In this document: positions 17,759 to 26,313 of the stretch, piece by piece
Position numbering within the stretch: the first letter of the stretch is position 1
How the letters are laid out: each line of letters begins with the position of its first letter
From: JAJDNH01 sp964552395
Lineage (GTDB): Bacteria; Acidobacteriota; Thermoanaerobaculia; Thermoanaerobaculales; Sulfomarinibacteraceae
Direction: 5' to 3'
Assembly (NCBI GenBank): GCA_964552395.1
Contig: CAZKGM010000003.1
Location: 62,001 to 126,000, forward strand
Length of the DNA stretch: 64,000 bases
The notes under the pieces: generated by a model
Told to the model about the DNA's origin: nothing
Database searches by the model: none
Seen by the model: the letters and a program-made list of their open reading frames with translations, nothing else
Program-made: the position numbers and the translations under genes

Positions 17759-19195
17759 TCACCGCCGCCAGAAGCTGGGCATGAAGAGGGCCAGCAAGGT
17801 GAAGATCTCCAGACGGCCGAAGAGCATGAGGAAGGCCAGCACCAGCTTGACGGCCGCGGGGAAGTGGGCAAAGTTGTCGTAGGCGCCGACATCCCCGAGA
17901 CCGGGCCCCACGTTGCCGATGGCGGTGAGCGCCGACGACAACGACGTCAGAAGATCGTACCCGCAGGCCGCCACCACCGCCGCCCCGAAGAGGGCCAGGA
18001 GCGCATAGGCCGTGAGAAACGCCCAGATCCCCGACAGCACCGCCTCGTTCACCACCACACCGCCGAACTTTACCGGGCGCACCGCATGGGGATGGATCAG
18101 ACGCTGCATCATCACCCTGAGAGACCGGAAGGAGAGCAAGGCCCTGAGGCTCTTGATCCCGCCCCCGGTGGAACCCGACATCCCACCCAGCACCATGAGA
18201 ATGAGCAGCACGAGCAGGGCCAGTTGGGGCCACAGCTCGAAGTCCACGCTCACGTATCCCGTGGTGGTCAGGATCGACACGACCCCGAACGAAGCCACCC
18301 GGAGGGTTTCGAGAAGAGCCTGGCCCGGCCGGTGGAGCACCACGGTCACGACCACTGTTGCCAGAGCCGCCACACCCAGGAAGTACCGCAGCTCGGCGTC
18401 CCGCCAGACCTCCCGCCAGCGGCCCGTGATGATCTTGAAATGGAGCACGAAGTTGATGCCCGCGAGCAGCATGAACAGGGTGATGATCCACTCCACGGCG
18501 GGGAGCCCGATCTCCCCGATCGACGTGTTCCGAGTGGAGAAGCCGCCCGTGGCCAGGGTGGTGAAGGCGTGACAGAGCGCTTCGAAACCCCCGAGCCCGG
18601 CCAGCTTGAGCGCCAGCCACTCCAGGGCCGTCAGCCCCACGTAGATGGCCCACAGGGACCGCGCCGTGGAGGCCAGCCGGGGCTGGACCTTGTCCGCCAC
18701 CGGCCCAGGCACCTCGGCCTTGAAGAGCTGCATACCGCCAATGCCCAACAGAGGCAGGATGGCGATGGTGAAGAGGATGATTCCCATACCCCCAAGCCAC
18801 TGGGTCATGGCCCGCCACAGAAGCAGGGCCCGGGGCACCATCGTCACGTCGGCTATCACCGTAGAGCCGGTGGTGGTGAACCCGGACACCGACTCGAAGA
18901 AGGCATCCTCCAGCCCCAGCACGCCGGCCGTCACGTAGGGGATCGCTCCCAGGACCGAGACCACGAGCCAGGTCCCCCCCACTACCAGGAAGCCGTCCGC
19001 GGGCCGGATCCTCCGATCCTCCGTGGCGAAGGACCGCACGAGGACAAAGCCCGCCCCCGCAGCGACGCCGATCGCGACCAGGTAGGGAACCGCGGAGTCG
19101 CCGATGAAAAGTGCCACGCCCAAGGGCACGCAGAGGAACGTCCCCACCAGAAGCATGAGCCAGCCCACAAGCAGGACGTCGAAGCGGACGTTCAT
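17759..19195 (-). CDS. trkH: Trk potassium uptake channel subunit TrkH
   Basis: 478 residues, about ten or more hydrophobic helices. Selectivity-filter-like P loops with conserved glycines are visible: SVSGFTTTGST (about 108-118), TLATGGFSTRN, LTTTGYVSV and GNVGPGLGD, four in all as expected. MSGSTGGGIKS is the hallmark linker. It moves K+ (with H+ or Na+) across the inner membrane and needs the cytoplasmic gating ring TrkA, whose gene lies 46 bases upstream in the same direction. Confidence 0.95.
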   Translation of the reverse strand: MNVRFDVLLVGWLMLLVGTFLCVPLGVALFIGDSAVPYLVAIGVAAGAGFVLVRSFATEDRRIRPADGFLVVGGTWLVVSVLGAIPYVTAGVLGLEDAFFESVSGFTTTGSTVIADVTMVPRALLLWRAMTQWLGGMGIILFTIAILPLLGIGGMQLFKAEVPGPVADKVQPRLASTARSLWAIYVGLTALEWLALKLAGLGGFEALCHAFTTLATGGFSTRNTSIGEIGLPAVEWIITLFMLLAGINFVLHFKIITGRWREVWRDAELRYFLGVAALATVVVTVVLHRPGQALLETLRVASFGVVSILTTTGYVSVDFELWPQLALLVLLILMVLGGMSGSTGGGIKSLRALLSFRSLRVMMQRLIHPHAVRPVKFGGVVVNEAVLSGIWAFLTAYALLALFGAAVVAACGYDLLTSLSSALTAIGNVGPGLGDVGAYDNFAHFPAAVKLVLAFLMLFGRLEIFTLLALFMPSFWRR

Positions 19196-19241
19196 GTCAC
19201 GCCCATGCCTGTCCCGAGCCGCACACCGCTCGCGCGCACTC

Positions 19242-20591
19242 CTATCCCCCCAGGAACCCGTCCAGGCGGCCCGCGTCGCCCGAGGTGGTGATCAGCAGCA
19301 CCCGATCACCGGGATAGATCCGGTCGCCACCCCCGGGTACTGCAATCCGGTTCTCATGCTGGACCGCTGCCACCAGCACGCCCTTGGGCAGCCCGATCTC
19401 GGCCAAACGTCCCGAGGCGAGACGGCTCAAGGCCGCCGCCTCGATCTCCATCACCTCCACGACGTCGTCCAGCAGGGCCGCCACCGCCCGCACCCTGCCC
19501 CGGCGTACGAACTGGAGCGCCAGGCTCACCGACAGCAATCGCGGCGAGATGATGGCGTCGATCCCCAGCTCCCCCACCAGGTCCACAAACGCCGGGTTGT
19601 CCAGCACCGCGAACGTCTGGCCAGCGCCCAGCCGGTTCGCCAAGAGCGCGGACACCACGTTCACCTCGTGATCCTCGGTGCAGGCCACGAACCCGTACAC
19701 GGCAGCAATGCCCTCCTCCTCGAGAAGATCCCGGTCGGTGGGGAGACCGTGGATGACCAGCGTTCTGTCGAGCCGCGCCGCCGCCTCCTCGCAGGCTGCT
19801 CGCCGCTCGTCCACCAGGGTCACCGGCACGCCGCGGCCCTCCAGCGTCTCAGCCAGCTCGACCCCGATCCTCGTGGCGCCGGCGATCATGACGTTGCGGC
19901 CCGCCGGTCGGCTCCGCCCCAGGAGGGCCAGCACGCCGTCCACGTGCTCCGGGTCGAGCGCGAAGTACACCAGGTCGTCGGCGCGGATCTCGTCCTCTCC
20001 GTGAGGGACAATCCAGCGTCCCTTGCGCCGAATCGCCACCACGAGCATCGGGGTCGCGGGGAAGAGGAGCCGGAGATGCGACAGCAGGAGTCCGTCGAAG
20101 TCGCTCTTCGCTGGGATGTTGAACCCGGCCACTAGGAGGCGTCCGTCGAGGAAGGGAACCACGTCCACCGCCCCCGGAACGGGCAGCAGGGACAGGATGC
20201 GCTCCACAGCCGCCTGCTCGGGATTGATGGCCAGCCGCTGGCCCCCGCCCTCCGCGGCCAGGGCTCGGAAGCTCTCCTGGTGGCCCGAGTCCCGGAGCCG
20301 GGCCACGACCCGAGGCACATGGAATAGCGCCGAGCCGACCAGCGCCACCACCATGTTGGCCTCGTCCGAATCGGTTGTGGCGAACAGGAGCTCGCACTCC
20401 TCGATCCCTGCCTCGAGAAGGACCGGCACCGTGGCACCGTTGCCCGCCAGCGTCTTCACGTCCAGCCGGTCAGACAGGTCAGTCAACAGCAGGCGGTTCC
20501 GTTCCACGACCACCACGTCGTGGCCGTCGGCCGCCAGCTTCCCCGCCAGCGTCGAGCCCACGAGCCCGCCTCCGACCACGATCGCACGCAT
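19242..20591 (-). CDS. trkA: Trk potassium uptake regulatory subunit TrkA
   Basis: 449 residues from the ATG at 20591, five bases after GGGAGG; the frame extends eight codons further up without support. Two RCK repeats are visible: Rossmann motifs VVGGGLVGSTLAGKLAADG near residue 4 and MIAGATRIGVELAE near 230, each followed by a TrkA_C half. The protein binds NAD(H)/ATP and forms the gating ring of TrkH. The first repeat has the acidic NAD ribose-binding residue (VVVVERN). Confidence 0.95.
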   Translation of the reverse strand: MRAIVVGGGLVGSTLAGKLAADGHDVVVVERNRLLLTDLSDRLDVKTLAGNGATVPVLLEAGIEECELLFATTDSDEANMVVALVGSALFHVPRVVARLRDSGHQESFRALAAEGGGQRLAINPEQAAVERILSLLPVPGAVDVVPFLDGRLLVAGFNIPAKSDFDGLLLSHLRLLFPATPMLVVAIRRKGRWIVPHGEDEIRADDLVYFALDPEHVDGVLALLGRSRPAGRNVMIAGATRIGVELAETLEGRGVPVTLVDERRAACEEAAARLDRTLVIHGLPTDRDLLEEEGIAAVYGFVACTEDHEVNVVSALLANRLGAGQTFAVLDNPAFVDLVGELGIDAIISPRLLSVSLALQFVRRGRVRAVAALLDDVVEVMEIEAAALSRLASGRLAEIGLPKGVLVAAVQHENRIAVPGGGDRIYPGDRVLLITTSGDAGRLDGFLGG

Positions 20592-20854
20592 GCTGCCTCC
20601 CGGATAAACGCTCACCCCATTCTCCCCGGCGCCGGCTGAGGCGGCAAGCGCCGAGGTGTCGGCCAGGGGGGCCGGTCATCCTCTCATGAGGATTGCCGCA
20701 CCCTCCCCAATCAAGCGACGAACCGGCGAAGGCTGGCGTCTCGCCGGCCGCAGCAGACCACAGGAGGCAGCTCCGCTGCGCTCCAGCGAACCCGAGGCTC
20801 GAGCGACATCGAACGGAAGTTGCTCCGGATCTTGTCGAACCGGGTGAAAGCAAT

Positions 20855-20921
20855 GCCGGCACCCACGGCAGGTGCCGGCTTCTTGATCAGGCGCTGGGAA
20901 GGCCGTCTCGGAGGACGGCCT
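20855..20921 (-). terminator. Tandem terminator hairpins after dsrC
   Basis: Reading the minus strand from dsrC, a perfect 8-base stem AGGCCGTC..GACGGCCT (20900-20921) is followed by a perfect 9-base stem GCCGGCACC..GGTGCCGGC (20855-20879, 7-base loop). Together they should end the dsr operon. The remaining gene-free DNA to trkA (20592-20854) contains another GC hairpin (GGCTGGCG..CGCCGGCC near 20733-20751) and no gene that I can see. Confidence 0.7.
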
Positions 20922-20941
20922 CGGTTGGCCCGTCGGGTGTG

Positions 20942-21259
20942 TCAGACGCAGCCAGTCGGCTTGGGAAGACCGGCAACCTTGCAGGCGCCCTTCGCCGGGC
21001 CGGACGGGAACAGCTCGTAGATCCGCTTCAGGTTGAAACCCGTTTCCTTGCAGAGCTTGCGGATCATTGGTGCGACCCCGAACTGCAGGTAGTACTCGCG
21101 AAGATAGTTGACAACCTTCCAGTGCTCCTCGGTCAGGTCATCGACCCCCTCGGTCGAGGCCAGGGCATGCGCGACGAGCTCGTTCCAGCCCTCCGGCTCC
21201 TGCATGAAGCCGTCCTCGTCGACCTCGATGGATACCTCACCCTGTGTGAATGTTGGCAT
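20942..21259 (-). CDS. dsrC: DsrC sulfur-carrier protein
   Basis: 105 residues with a strong ribosome site (AAAGGAGGT). The C-terminal arm CKVAGLPKPTGCV has both redox cysteines: the penultimate one and the one eleven residues before it. This marks true DsrC rather than TusE or RspA relatives. DsrC takes sulfur from sulfite at DsrAB as a trisulfide bridging the two cysteines; DsrMK or related HdrD-like proteins then reduce it. The core (EEHWKVVNYLREYYLQFG, PMIRKLCKETG) is canonical. It is the last gene of the dsr operon, two bases after the TPR gene. Confidence 0.97.
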   Translation of the reverse strand: MPTFTQGEVSIEVDEDGFMQEPEGWNELVAHALASTEGVDDLTEEHWKVVNYLREYYLQFGVAPMIRKLCKETGFNLKRIYELFPSGPAKGACKVAGLPKPTGCV

Positions 21260-21261
21260 AA

Positions 21262-21849
21262 TCAGACCTCCTTTAAAGTCTCCGGAACCCCGGTTTCGGT
21301 GCTAGCCATGTTCGCGTTTCTCTGATTGAGCTCGCTCTCCGCTCGGTGGAGCTTCTTGAGGAACTCGGGCGACGGGCGGTGGCCCAGCGCCATGGCGGCG
21401 CCGAGCTCGGCCCGTGCTTCCTCGACCTGGTCGAGGGCCAGCAGGCCGACGGCCAGAAAGTAGTGCCCGGCGCCGTTGTCCGGGTCGAGCTCGAGGACCC
21501 GGCGATTGGCCCGTACGAGCCCCTCCGCGTCTCCCATGTAAAGGTACGACTGGCCGAGGTTGTAGTGGGCCAACGGCATGCCGTCCCGCAGCTTCACCGC
21601 CTCCAGATTGGCTTCGAGGGCCGCCTTGAAGTCCCACTTCAGGAGCAGCGCGCCACCGAGGTTGACCCATGCCTCAACGAGACTGGAGTCGAGCTCCACG
21701 GCCCTGCGGTACTCGCGCCCGGCGCGGTCCACGTAGCCGTGCTCGGTGTAGGCGAGACCCAGGTTGAAGTGAGCCGCGGCGGAGTCCGGGCACTCCTGCA
21801 CCCGTGCCTCGCAGCGCTCAATCCGTTCTTTCAGCGACTCTATTGTCAT
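21262..21849 (-). CDS. Dsr-cluster TPR protein
   Basis: 195 residues from the ATG at 21849, which overlaps the stop of the HEAT-like gene as ATGA. At least four TPR units are visible (AAAHFNLGLAYTEHGYVDRA; AWVNLGGALLLKWDFKAAL; AHYNLGQSYLYMGDAEGL; GHYFLAVGLLALDQVEEA). There is no signal peptide, so it is cytoplasmic. Tight coupling to the HEAT gene upstream and to dsrC downstream suggests a scaffold or assembly role in sulfite reduction; this is inference. Confidence 0.75.
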   Translation of the reverse strand: MTIESLKERIERCEARVQECPDSAAAHFNLGLAYTEHGYVDRAGREYRRAVELDSSLVEAWVNLGGALLLKWDFKAALEANLEAVKLRDGMPLAHYNLGQSYLYMGDAEGLVRANRRVLELDPDNGAGHYFLAVGLLALDQVEEARAELGAAMALGHRPSPEFLKKLHRAESELNQRNANMASTETGVPETLKEV

Positions 21850-22358
21850 CGTGATCCCCCCCTCATGCACAAGTTCTCGATCGCAGCGAACAGTCTCCGC
21901 TCGGCATCATTCGCCGCCTCCAGCTCAACTTCGATCTCGGCCAGGTACGGCCGGACCAGTCCCGGATCGGCCTCGGCGATCGCAGCCAGGGCCTGCAGCA
22001 GCTCGGGTCTCAGCCCCTCGTCCCACACCAGTGAGACAAGGGCACCGACGTGAGGGCCGACCAACCCCGGCGCGCGGCGGCCGATCTCGCCGATGGCGGC
22101 GAGGCCGGGCGCTCCATTAGTTCCCGACTCGTCGTTCAGCGCCCACAACAGGCGGCGCAGAATCTCCTTTCCCAGCTCCGCGTTCGCTGCCGCGGCTTCG
22201 CCAAGGGCGGCCGCGGCGCGGCTCCGCACGGCCGTATCGTTGTCCCACAGGCGCCCGAGAAGCGGCCGCACCGAGCGGCTGTCGGCCTCTACCAGCCGCC
22301 GCAGCTCGTCGTCTCGACCCTCGTGCAGGAGCTCCGACACCATCTTCTTCAGCTCCAT
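21846..22358 (-). CDS. HEAT-repeat-like Dsr-associated protein (DVU_0298-like)
   Basis: 170 residues from the ATG at 22358 (MELKKMVSELLHEGRDDELR). It is all-helical with HEAT-like repeats (SVRPLLGRLWDNDTAVRSRA; KEILRRLLWALNDESG; APGLAAIGEIGRRAPGLV). The start lies inside the last codons of dsrN (stop within ATGGAGCTGA) and its stop overlaps the TPR start, so three genes are translationally coupled. A similar helical protein is encoded near sulfate-reduction genes in Desulfovibrio (DVU_0298 family, from memory). Function unknown. Confidence 0.7.
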   Translation of the reverse strand: MELKKMVSELLHEGRDDELRRLVEADSRSVRPLLGRLWDNDTAVRSRAAAALGEAAAANAELGKEILRRLLWALNDESGTNGAPGLAAIGEIGRRAPGLVGPHVGALVSLVWDEGLRPELLQALAAIAEADPGLVRPYLAEIEVELEAANDAERRLFAAIENLCMRGGSR

Positions 22359-23749
22359 GCCAAAACCCGCGACCGTTCGTGTCGGAAGACTCGAGCCGCG
22401 TTCAGCAGCCCAGCGGACCACTGCGGAACGGCCAGGGCGTGGAGATGAGTGTACGACGCCCAGACGCGGCCCTTGGCGATGCCGTCCCGGCCGCCGCCGA
22501 CACCGGTGCCGCGCTCGAGCCCGGCCGCCGTCGCTTCGGCATCCGCACCGCCGACGACGTGCGAGTAGTGGAACTCGTGCCCGCAAAGGCGGGTGCCGAC
22601 CGGAAAGAAGTGGTTCTCGCGGTCGACCCGGCCGACGACGTAGCCGTGGCCCTGTGGCCGCCGCGTGTGCTCCACGACCAGGTCCAACACTCCGGTCATA
22701 CGGTGGGTGATGCCGTCGACGATGAGCTCCCGCGCCAGCAGCATGAGGCCCCCGCACTCGGCGTACACCGGCAGACCGGCGGCGACTGCCGCGGACAGCG
22801 ATCCCGCGAAGCTGCGGGCGGCCGTCAGCTCGCGGGCGTACATCTCCGGAAATCCGCCGCCGATGTAGAGGGCATCGACATCCTCGGGCAGCGGCCGGTC
22901 GTCGCGCGGAGAAACCAGCACCAGCTCGGCGCCACCGGACTCCAGGGCCTCCAGGTTTTCCGGGTAGAAGAAGCTGAAGACGTCGTCATGAAGAACCGCC
23001 ACGCGCGCCGGCAGCCCCGGCGACATCGGCCGCGCGCGCGGCAGCTCGAAAGGCGGCGCCATGGAAGCCGTCGCCAGCACCGTCTCCAGGTCCACGTGTC
23101 CGCGCACGAGCTCGGCGGCCTGCTCGATGGCGGACTCCCGATCCGGGTGCTCCGCCGCCGTCACCAGCCCCAGGTGGCGACCTGGAAGCGGCTCGGCCTG
23201 CCGCAGCCGCGGCACGGCGCCGACGACAGGCGGTCCGTCGACCGCCGCCAGCGCCTCGCGAATGAGGCTTTCCTGGCGCGCGGTGGCGACGCGGTTGAGG
23301 ATCACCCCGGCGAGCTCCACCTGCGGGTCGAGAGCGCGACATCCCAGCACCATGGCCGCCGCGGTTCGCGTCGTCTTGGTCACGTCGACGACCAGCAGCA
23401 CGGGGGCACGAAGGCGCTTCGCGAGCTCGCCCGTCGAGTGGGTACCGCGTGCGTCAAGACCGTCGAACAGCCCGCGGTTGCCCTCGACCAGGAGAAGGTC
23501 GGCCGGCAGGGAGCGCGCGACCGCCTCTCCCATCGCCTCGTCGTTCATCATGAAGGTATCGAGGTTGCGGGCCGTGCGGCCGGCCGCGGCCGCCAGCCAC
23601 GCTGCATCGATGTAGTCCGGGCCCTTCTTGAACGGCGCCACGCCGACACCCCGCTCGACGAGGGCGCGGGCAATGCCGAGACAGACCAGCGTCTTGCCGC
23701 TGTCCCCGGCCAAGCCCGCCACTACGACGCGAGGGGTGTTGACGCGCAT
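22349..23749 (-). CDS. dsrN: Siroheme amidase/cobyrinate a,c-diamide synthase-like DsrN
   Basis: 466 residues from the ATG at 23749 (MRVNTPRVVVAGLAGDSGKT). The N-terminal half is a P-loop CobQ/CobB-type ATPase (GLAGDSGKT, FKKGPDYIDAAW). The C-terminal half is a class I glutamine amidotransferase with the active cysteine in YAECGGLMLL and the His in EFHYSHV. In dsr clusters this enzyme makes the siroheme amide cofactor of DsrAB. CobB of B12 synthesis has the same fold, but no other cobalamin gene is here. It starts 20 bases after dsrL. Confidence 0.9.
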   Translation of the reverse strand: MRVNTPRVVVAGLAGDSGKTLVCLGIARALVERGVGVAPFKKGPDYIDAAWLAAAAGRTARNLDTFMMNDEAMGEAVARSLPADLLLVEGNRGLFDGLDARGTHSTGELAKRLRAPVLLVVDVTKTTRTAAAMVLGCRALDPQVELAGVILNRVATARQESLIREALAAVDGPPVVGAVPRLRQAEPLPGRHLGLVTAAEHPDRESAIEQAAELVRGHVDLETVLATASMAPPFELPRARPMSPGLPARVAVLHDDVFSFFYPENLEALESGGAELVLVSPRDDRPLPEDVDALYIGGGFPEMYARELTAARSFAGSLSAAVAAGLPVYAECGGLMLLARELIVDGITHRMTGVLDLVVEHTRRPQGHGYVVGRVDRENHFFPVGTRLCGHEFHYSHVVGGADAEATAAGLERGTGVGGGRDGIAKGRVWASYTHLHALAVPQWSAGLLNAARVFRHERSRVLAWS

Positions 23750-23769
23750 CTCGTGCCGCCTGCCGCGCT

Positions 23770-25509
23770 CTACCGTCCCTCGAGAAAGCCGCAGGGACAC
23801 TCTTCCCAGCACTTCTTGCAGCCGTCGCACAGCTCGAGCTTAACCTCAAAGAAGTCGCCCATGCAGGGCTCGGAGACCTTCTTGAAGCAGTTGTTCTGGC
23901 AGTACATCCAGCAGTTCTCGCAGTCAAAGCAGAGGCCGCAGCTGAAGCACCGCGTCACCTCCTCGAGCGCCTGCTCGGCAGTAACCCCGAGGTCGACCTC
24001 GTCGAGCGGCCTCGCCAGCCGCTCCGCCGGACCCAGCTGCTTGCGCTCGGCGCGCGTCTTCGCCTCGTACCAGGCCATCTTGATCTTTTCGGGACCGATC
24101 GTGGATCTGGAGTCGTCGTTCGGAAGCGCAAGCCCCCGAAGCGCGGCGTGGATCGATTCGGCCGCCTTCCGGCCCTGGCCGATGGAGGTCGTGGCGATCC
24201 CCAGGTTGAGGTTGTCACCTCCGGTCCAGACACCGTCAGTCGAGGTGCGGCCCCAGTCGTCCGCCTGCAGCCAGCCGTCGCCCAGCTCGTCGGAGCCGAG
24301 AACGTCGAGTGCCGGCTTCTGGCTGACCGCGGTGATCACGGTCTCGACCGGCAGCTCGTAGGTGTCGCCCTCGATCGGCACCGGCCGCCGGCGGCCGGAC
24401 TCATCGGGCTCGCCGAGCTCCATGCGCTGCACGAGGATGGCTCGCACCGCCCCATCGGCGTCGCGCAGGATCTCCTTCGGTGCAGCGAGGAACTCGATGC
24501 CGATCCCCTCTTCCAGAGCCTCGTCGATTTCGCGCTCGATGGCCGGCATTTCGACACGGGTGCGGCGGTAGAGGATCGTGACGTCGGCGCCCATCCTCTT
24601 GGAGATCGCCGCCGAGTCGAAGATCAGGCGCTTGGAGACGCGCGCCGCGTCGATCGCGGTGTCGCCACCGCCGATCACGACCACTCTGCCGCCGAGCTCG
24701 ACCTCCTTGCCGGAGTTCACGTGGTTGAGGAACTCGGTCCCGGTCCAGATCCCGGGGCCGTCCTCGCCCGGCACGCCGAGGTTCTTGCCGCGGTGGGCAC
24801 CGATGGCGACGTAGATCGCCGCGTAATCGCGGCGCAGCTCGTCAAAGGCGATGTCCTTGCCCGCGGTGACGCCGCAGCGGATGTCGACGCCGGCGTCGGC
24901 GATGCGCTGGATCTCGGCGTCGAGCACCTCTCTCGGGAGGCGGTAGACGGGGATGCCGTAGCGCAGCATGCCGCCCGCCCGTGGCAGGCTCTCAAAGACG
25001 GTCACCGCATAGCCCCGCCGCGCCATTTGGTAGGCACAGGACAGCCCCGACGGCCCGCCGCCGATGACCGCGATCTTCTCTGTGAACGGCCCGCCGACGT
25101 CGAGCGCGGGCAGCTCGAGGCCTCGCTCCAGACCCCAGTCGCCGATGTGCCTCTCGACCGCATTGATGGCAACCGCGCCATCCTTCTCCTTGCGGTTACA
25201 TTCGCCTTCGCACGGGTGCGGACAGACGCGGCCCATGATGGCCGGGAACGGGTTGGTCTCGACCTCCAGCCGCCACGCGCGGTCCGACGCCTCCTCCAAC
25301 GTCAGGCCGAGCTTCTCCCGGTGCGCGAGAGTCGTCAGCCAGCCCCGGATATCGTTCCCCGACGGGCAGTGACCGATACACGGCGCCAACTTCTCGATCG
25401 CGATCGGACGCAGCGGCGAGATTTGCGAGCCCGAGCCTCCGCCGCTCGAAGTCAGCCGCGCCATGCGGCTCTTTGATCTTTCTGTGTCCTTCTTCTTCAG
25501 AAGACCCAT
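23770..25509 (-). CDS. dsrL: DsrL-type NAD(P)H:acceptor oxidoreductase
   Basis: 579 residues; GGGGAGG seven bases before the ATG. The domain order is an N-terminal Fe-S adaptor (PCIGHCPSGNDIRGW, CPHPCEGECNRK), a GltD-like FAD domain (VIGGGPSGLSCAYQ near 147), an intact NAD(P)H domain (VVVIGGGDTAIDAARV near 285), the FAD C-terminal motif (DGVWTGGDNLNLGIA) and a C-terminal ferredoxin-like Cys-rich region (CFSCGLCFDCENCWMYC; CDGCKKCWEECPCG). DsrL passes electrons between NAD(P)H and DsrAB/DsrC. It was first known from sulfur oxidisers and is also found in some reductive clusters. The context with dsrD favours a reductive role. Confidence 0.9.
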   Translation of the reverse strand: MGLLKKKDTERSKSRMARLTSSGGGSGSQISPLRPIAIEKLAPCIGHCPSGNDIRGWLTTLAHREKLGLTLEEASDRAWRLEVETNPFPAIMGRVCPHPCEGECNRKEKDGAVAINAVERHIGDWGLERGLELPALDVGGPFTEKIAVIGGGPSGLSCAYQMARRGYAVTVFESLPRAGGMLRYGIPVYRLPREVLDAEIQRIADAGVDIRCGVTAGKDIAFDELRRDYAAIYVAIGAHRGKNLGVPGEDGPGIWTGTEFLNHVNSGKEVELGGRVVVIGGGDTAIDAARVSKRLIFDSAAISKRMGADVTILYRRTRVEMPAIEREIDEALEEGIGIEFLAAPKEILRDADGAVRAILVQRMELGEPDESGRRRPVPIEGDTYELPVETVITAVSQKPALDVLGSDELGDGWLQADDWGRTSTDGVWTGGDNLNLGIATTSIGQGRKAAESIHAALRGLALPNDDSRSTIGPEKIKMAWYEAKTRAERKQLGPAERLARPLDEVDLGVTAEQALEEVTRCFSCGLCFDCENCWMYCQNNCFKKVSEPCMGDFFEVKLELCDGCKKCWEECPCGFLEGR

Positions 25510-25548
25510 GGAATCGCCTCCCCGGACCCCACTCCCGTCCGTCGAACG

Positions 25549-25989
25549 TTACGCGTACGGGTACAAGTTTTTCTTGAACTCCTCGAGCTGGCCGAGGATG
25601 TGGTCGTGCTTCTCCTCATCGACGATCAGGTAGTCGAGCAGCGAGCGCTGTACGAAGAAACGGCACTCCTCCTTCAGCTTCTTGGCCAGCTCGATGGTCT
25701 CGCGCTCCACCTGGTCGTGGGCCTCGATAGCATCCCACACCTCGGCGAGGTCCTCAGGTGTCAGCTGGACCGGCGTTGTCGTCAGCGAGTCGATGATGAA
25801 CTGCTGCACGCGATGGTGCTGTACCGAGTCGTTGCGGATGATCTCCATGAACTGCCGGATCAGGAGGTTGTTGGTTCTCTCCATGATCTCGGCCGTGGTC
25901 TCGACCGCGTCGCGCTCGAGAGCCTGCCACTTGCGCAGCATCGCCACCATTTCCGAAACGCGCTCAGGACCCTTTGCGGATGTCGTCAT
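25549..25989 (-). CDS. Ferritin-like four-helix protein of the dsr operon
   Basis: 146 residues from the ATG at 25989, after AAGGAGGGCAGC. The protein is all-helical. Helices carry carboxylates and histidines spaced like a ferritin-like di-iron site: E.DAVE, NDSVQHHRVQQF, EAHDQVERETIE and VDEEKHDHIL. No name is known to me. It lies between dsrD and dsrL in the operon, so a role in iron supply, oxygen or peroxide protection, or Fe-S assembly for DsrAB is possible. Metal binding is inferred only from residue spacing. Confidence 0.65.
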   Translation of the reverse strand: MTTSAKGPERVSEMVAMLRKWQALERDAVETTAEIMERTNNLLIRQFMEIIRNDSVQHHRVQQFIIDSLTTTPVQLTPEDLAEVWDAIEAHDQVERETIELAKKLKEECRFFVQRSLLDYLIVDEEKHDHILGQLEEFKKNLYPYA

Positions 25990-26014
25990 GCTGCCCTCCT
26001 TGGCAGAGATCAAA

Positions 26015-26044
26015 TGCGGGGGCCGGGGGCACCCGGCCCCCGCA
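26015..26044 (-). promoter_or_regulatory. Very stable intra-operon hairpin between dsrD and ferritin-like gene
   Basis: TGCGGGGGCCGGG (26015-26027) pairs perfectly with CCCGGCCCCCGCA (26032-26044) around a 4-base loop. It starts 11 bases after the dsrD stop and precedes the ribosome site of the ferritin-like gene. Only ATTTGAT follows on the mRNA, so it may act as a partial terminator or as a 3' stabiliser giving more dsrAB-D mRNA than dsrL-N-C mRNA. Confidence 0.6.
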
Positions 26045-26055
26045 GGGTGTCAGCA

Positions 26056-26304
26056 TCAGCCGCCCGAGCCCTCCTCCGGCGGCAGGGTGATGAAGGAACC
26101 GCCGAAGTAGCTGTAGATGCAGCGCCCGGAGTCGATCAGCTGCCGGATCGCGAGCTTGCACAGCTTCTTGTCGACGGCGTCGTCGCCGAACTTTTCGATC
26201 ATGGCCTTGGTCAGGTCCATGGCCTTCAGGTTCTTCTTGCCATGTGTGACCTTGACCAGGTCGAACATGGCCTGGGCCACCTCATCGACTATGGGCTGAC
26301 TCAT
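26056..26304 (-). CDS. dsrD: DsrD-like small winged-helix protein
   Basis: 82 residues, with TAGGAGGCGG before the ATG and nine bases after the dsrB stop. Length, position directly after dsrB and sequence (FDLVKVTHGKKNLKAMDL; KKLCKLAIRQLIDSGR; YSYFGGSFITLP) fit DsrD. DsrD is a winged-helix protein that stimulates DsrAB and is used as a mark of the reductive pathway. The sequence is divergent from Desulfovibrio DsrD, so the name rests mainly on fold pattern and context. Confidence 0.75.
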   Translation of the reverse strand: MSQPIVDEVAQAMFDLVKVTHGKKNLKAMDLTKAMIEKFGDDAVDKKLCKLAIRQLIDSGRCIYSYFGGSFITLPPEEGSGG

Positions 26305-26313
26305 GACCGCCTC

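Noticed and set aside
22379..24361. Plus-strand frame of 660 codons opposite dsrN and dsrL
   Set aside because: It is the antisense shadow of two recognised enzymes in GC-rich DNA; no motif of its own.
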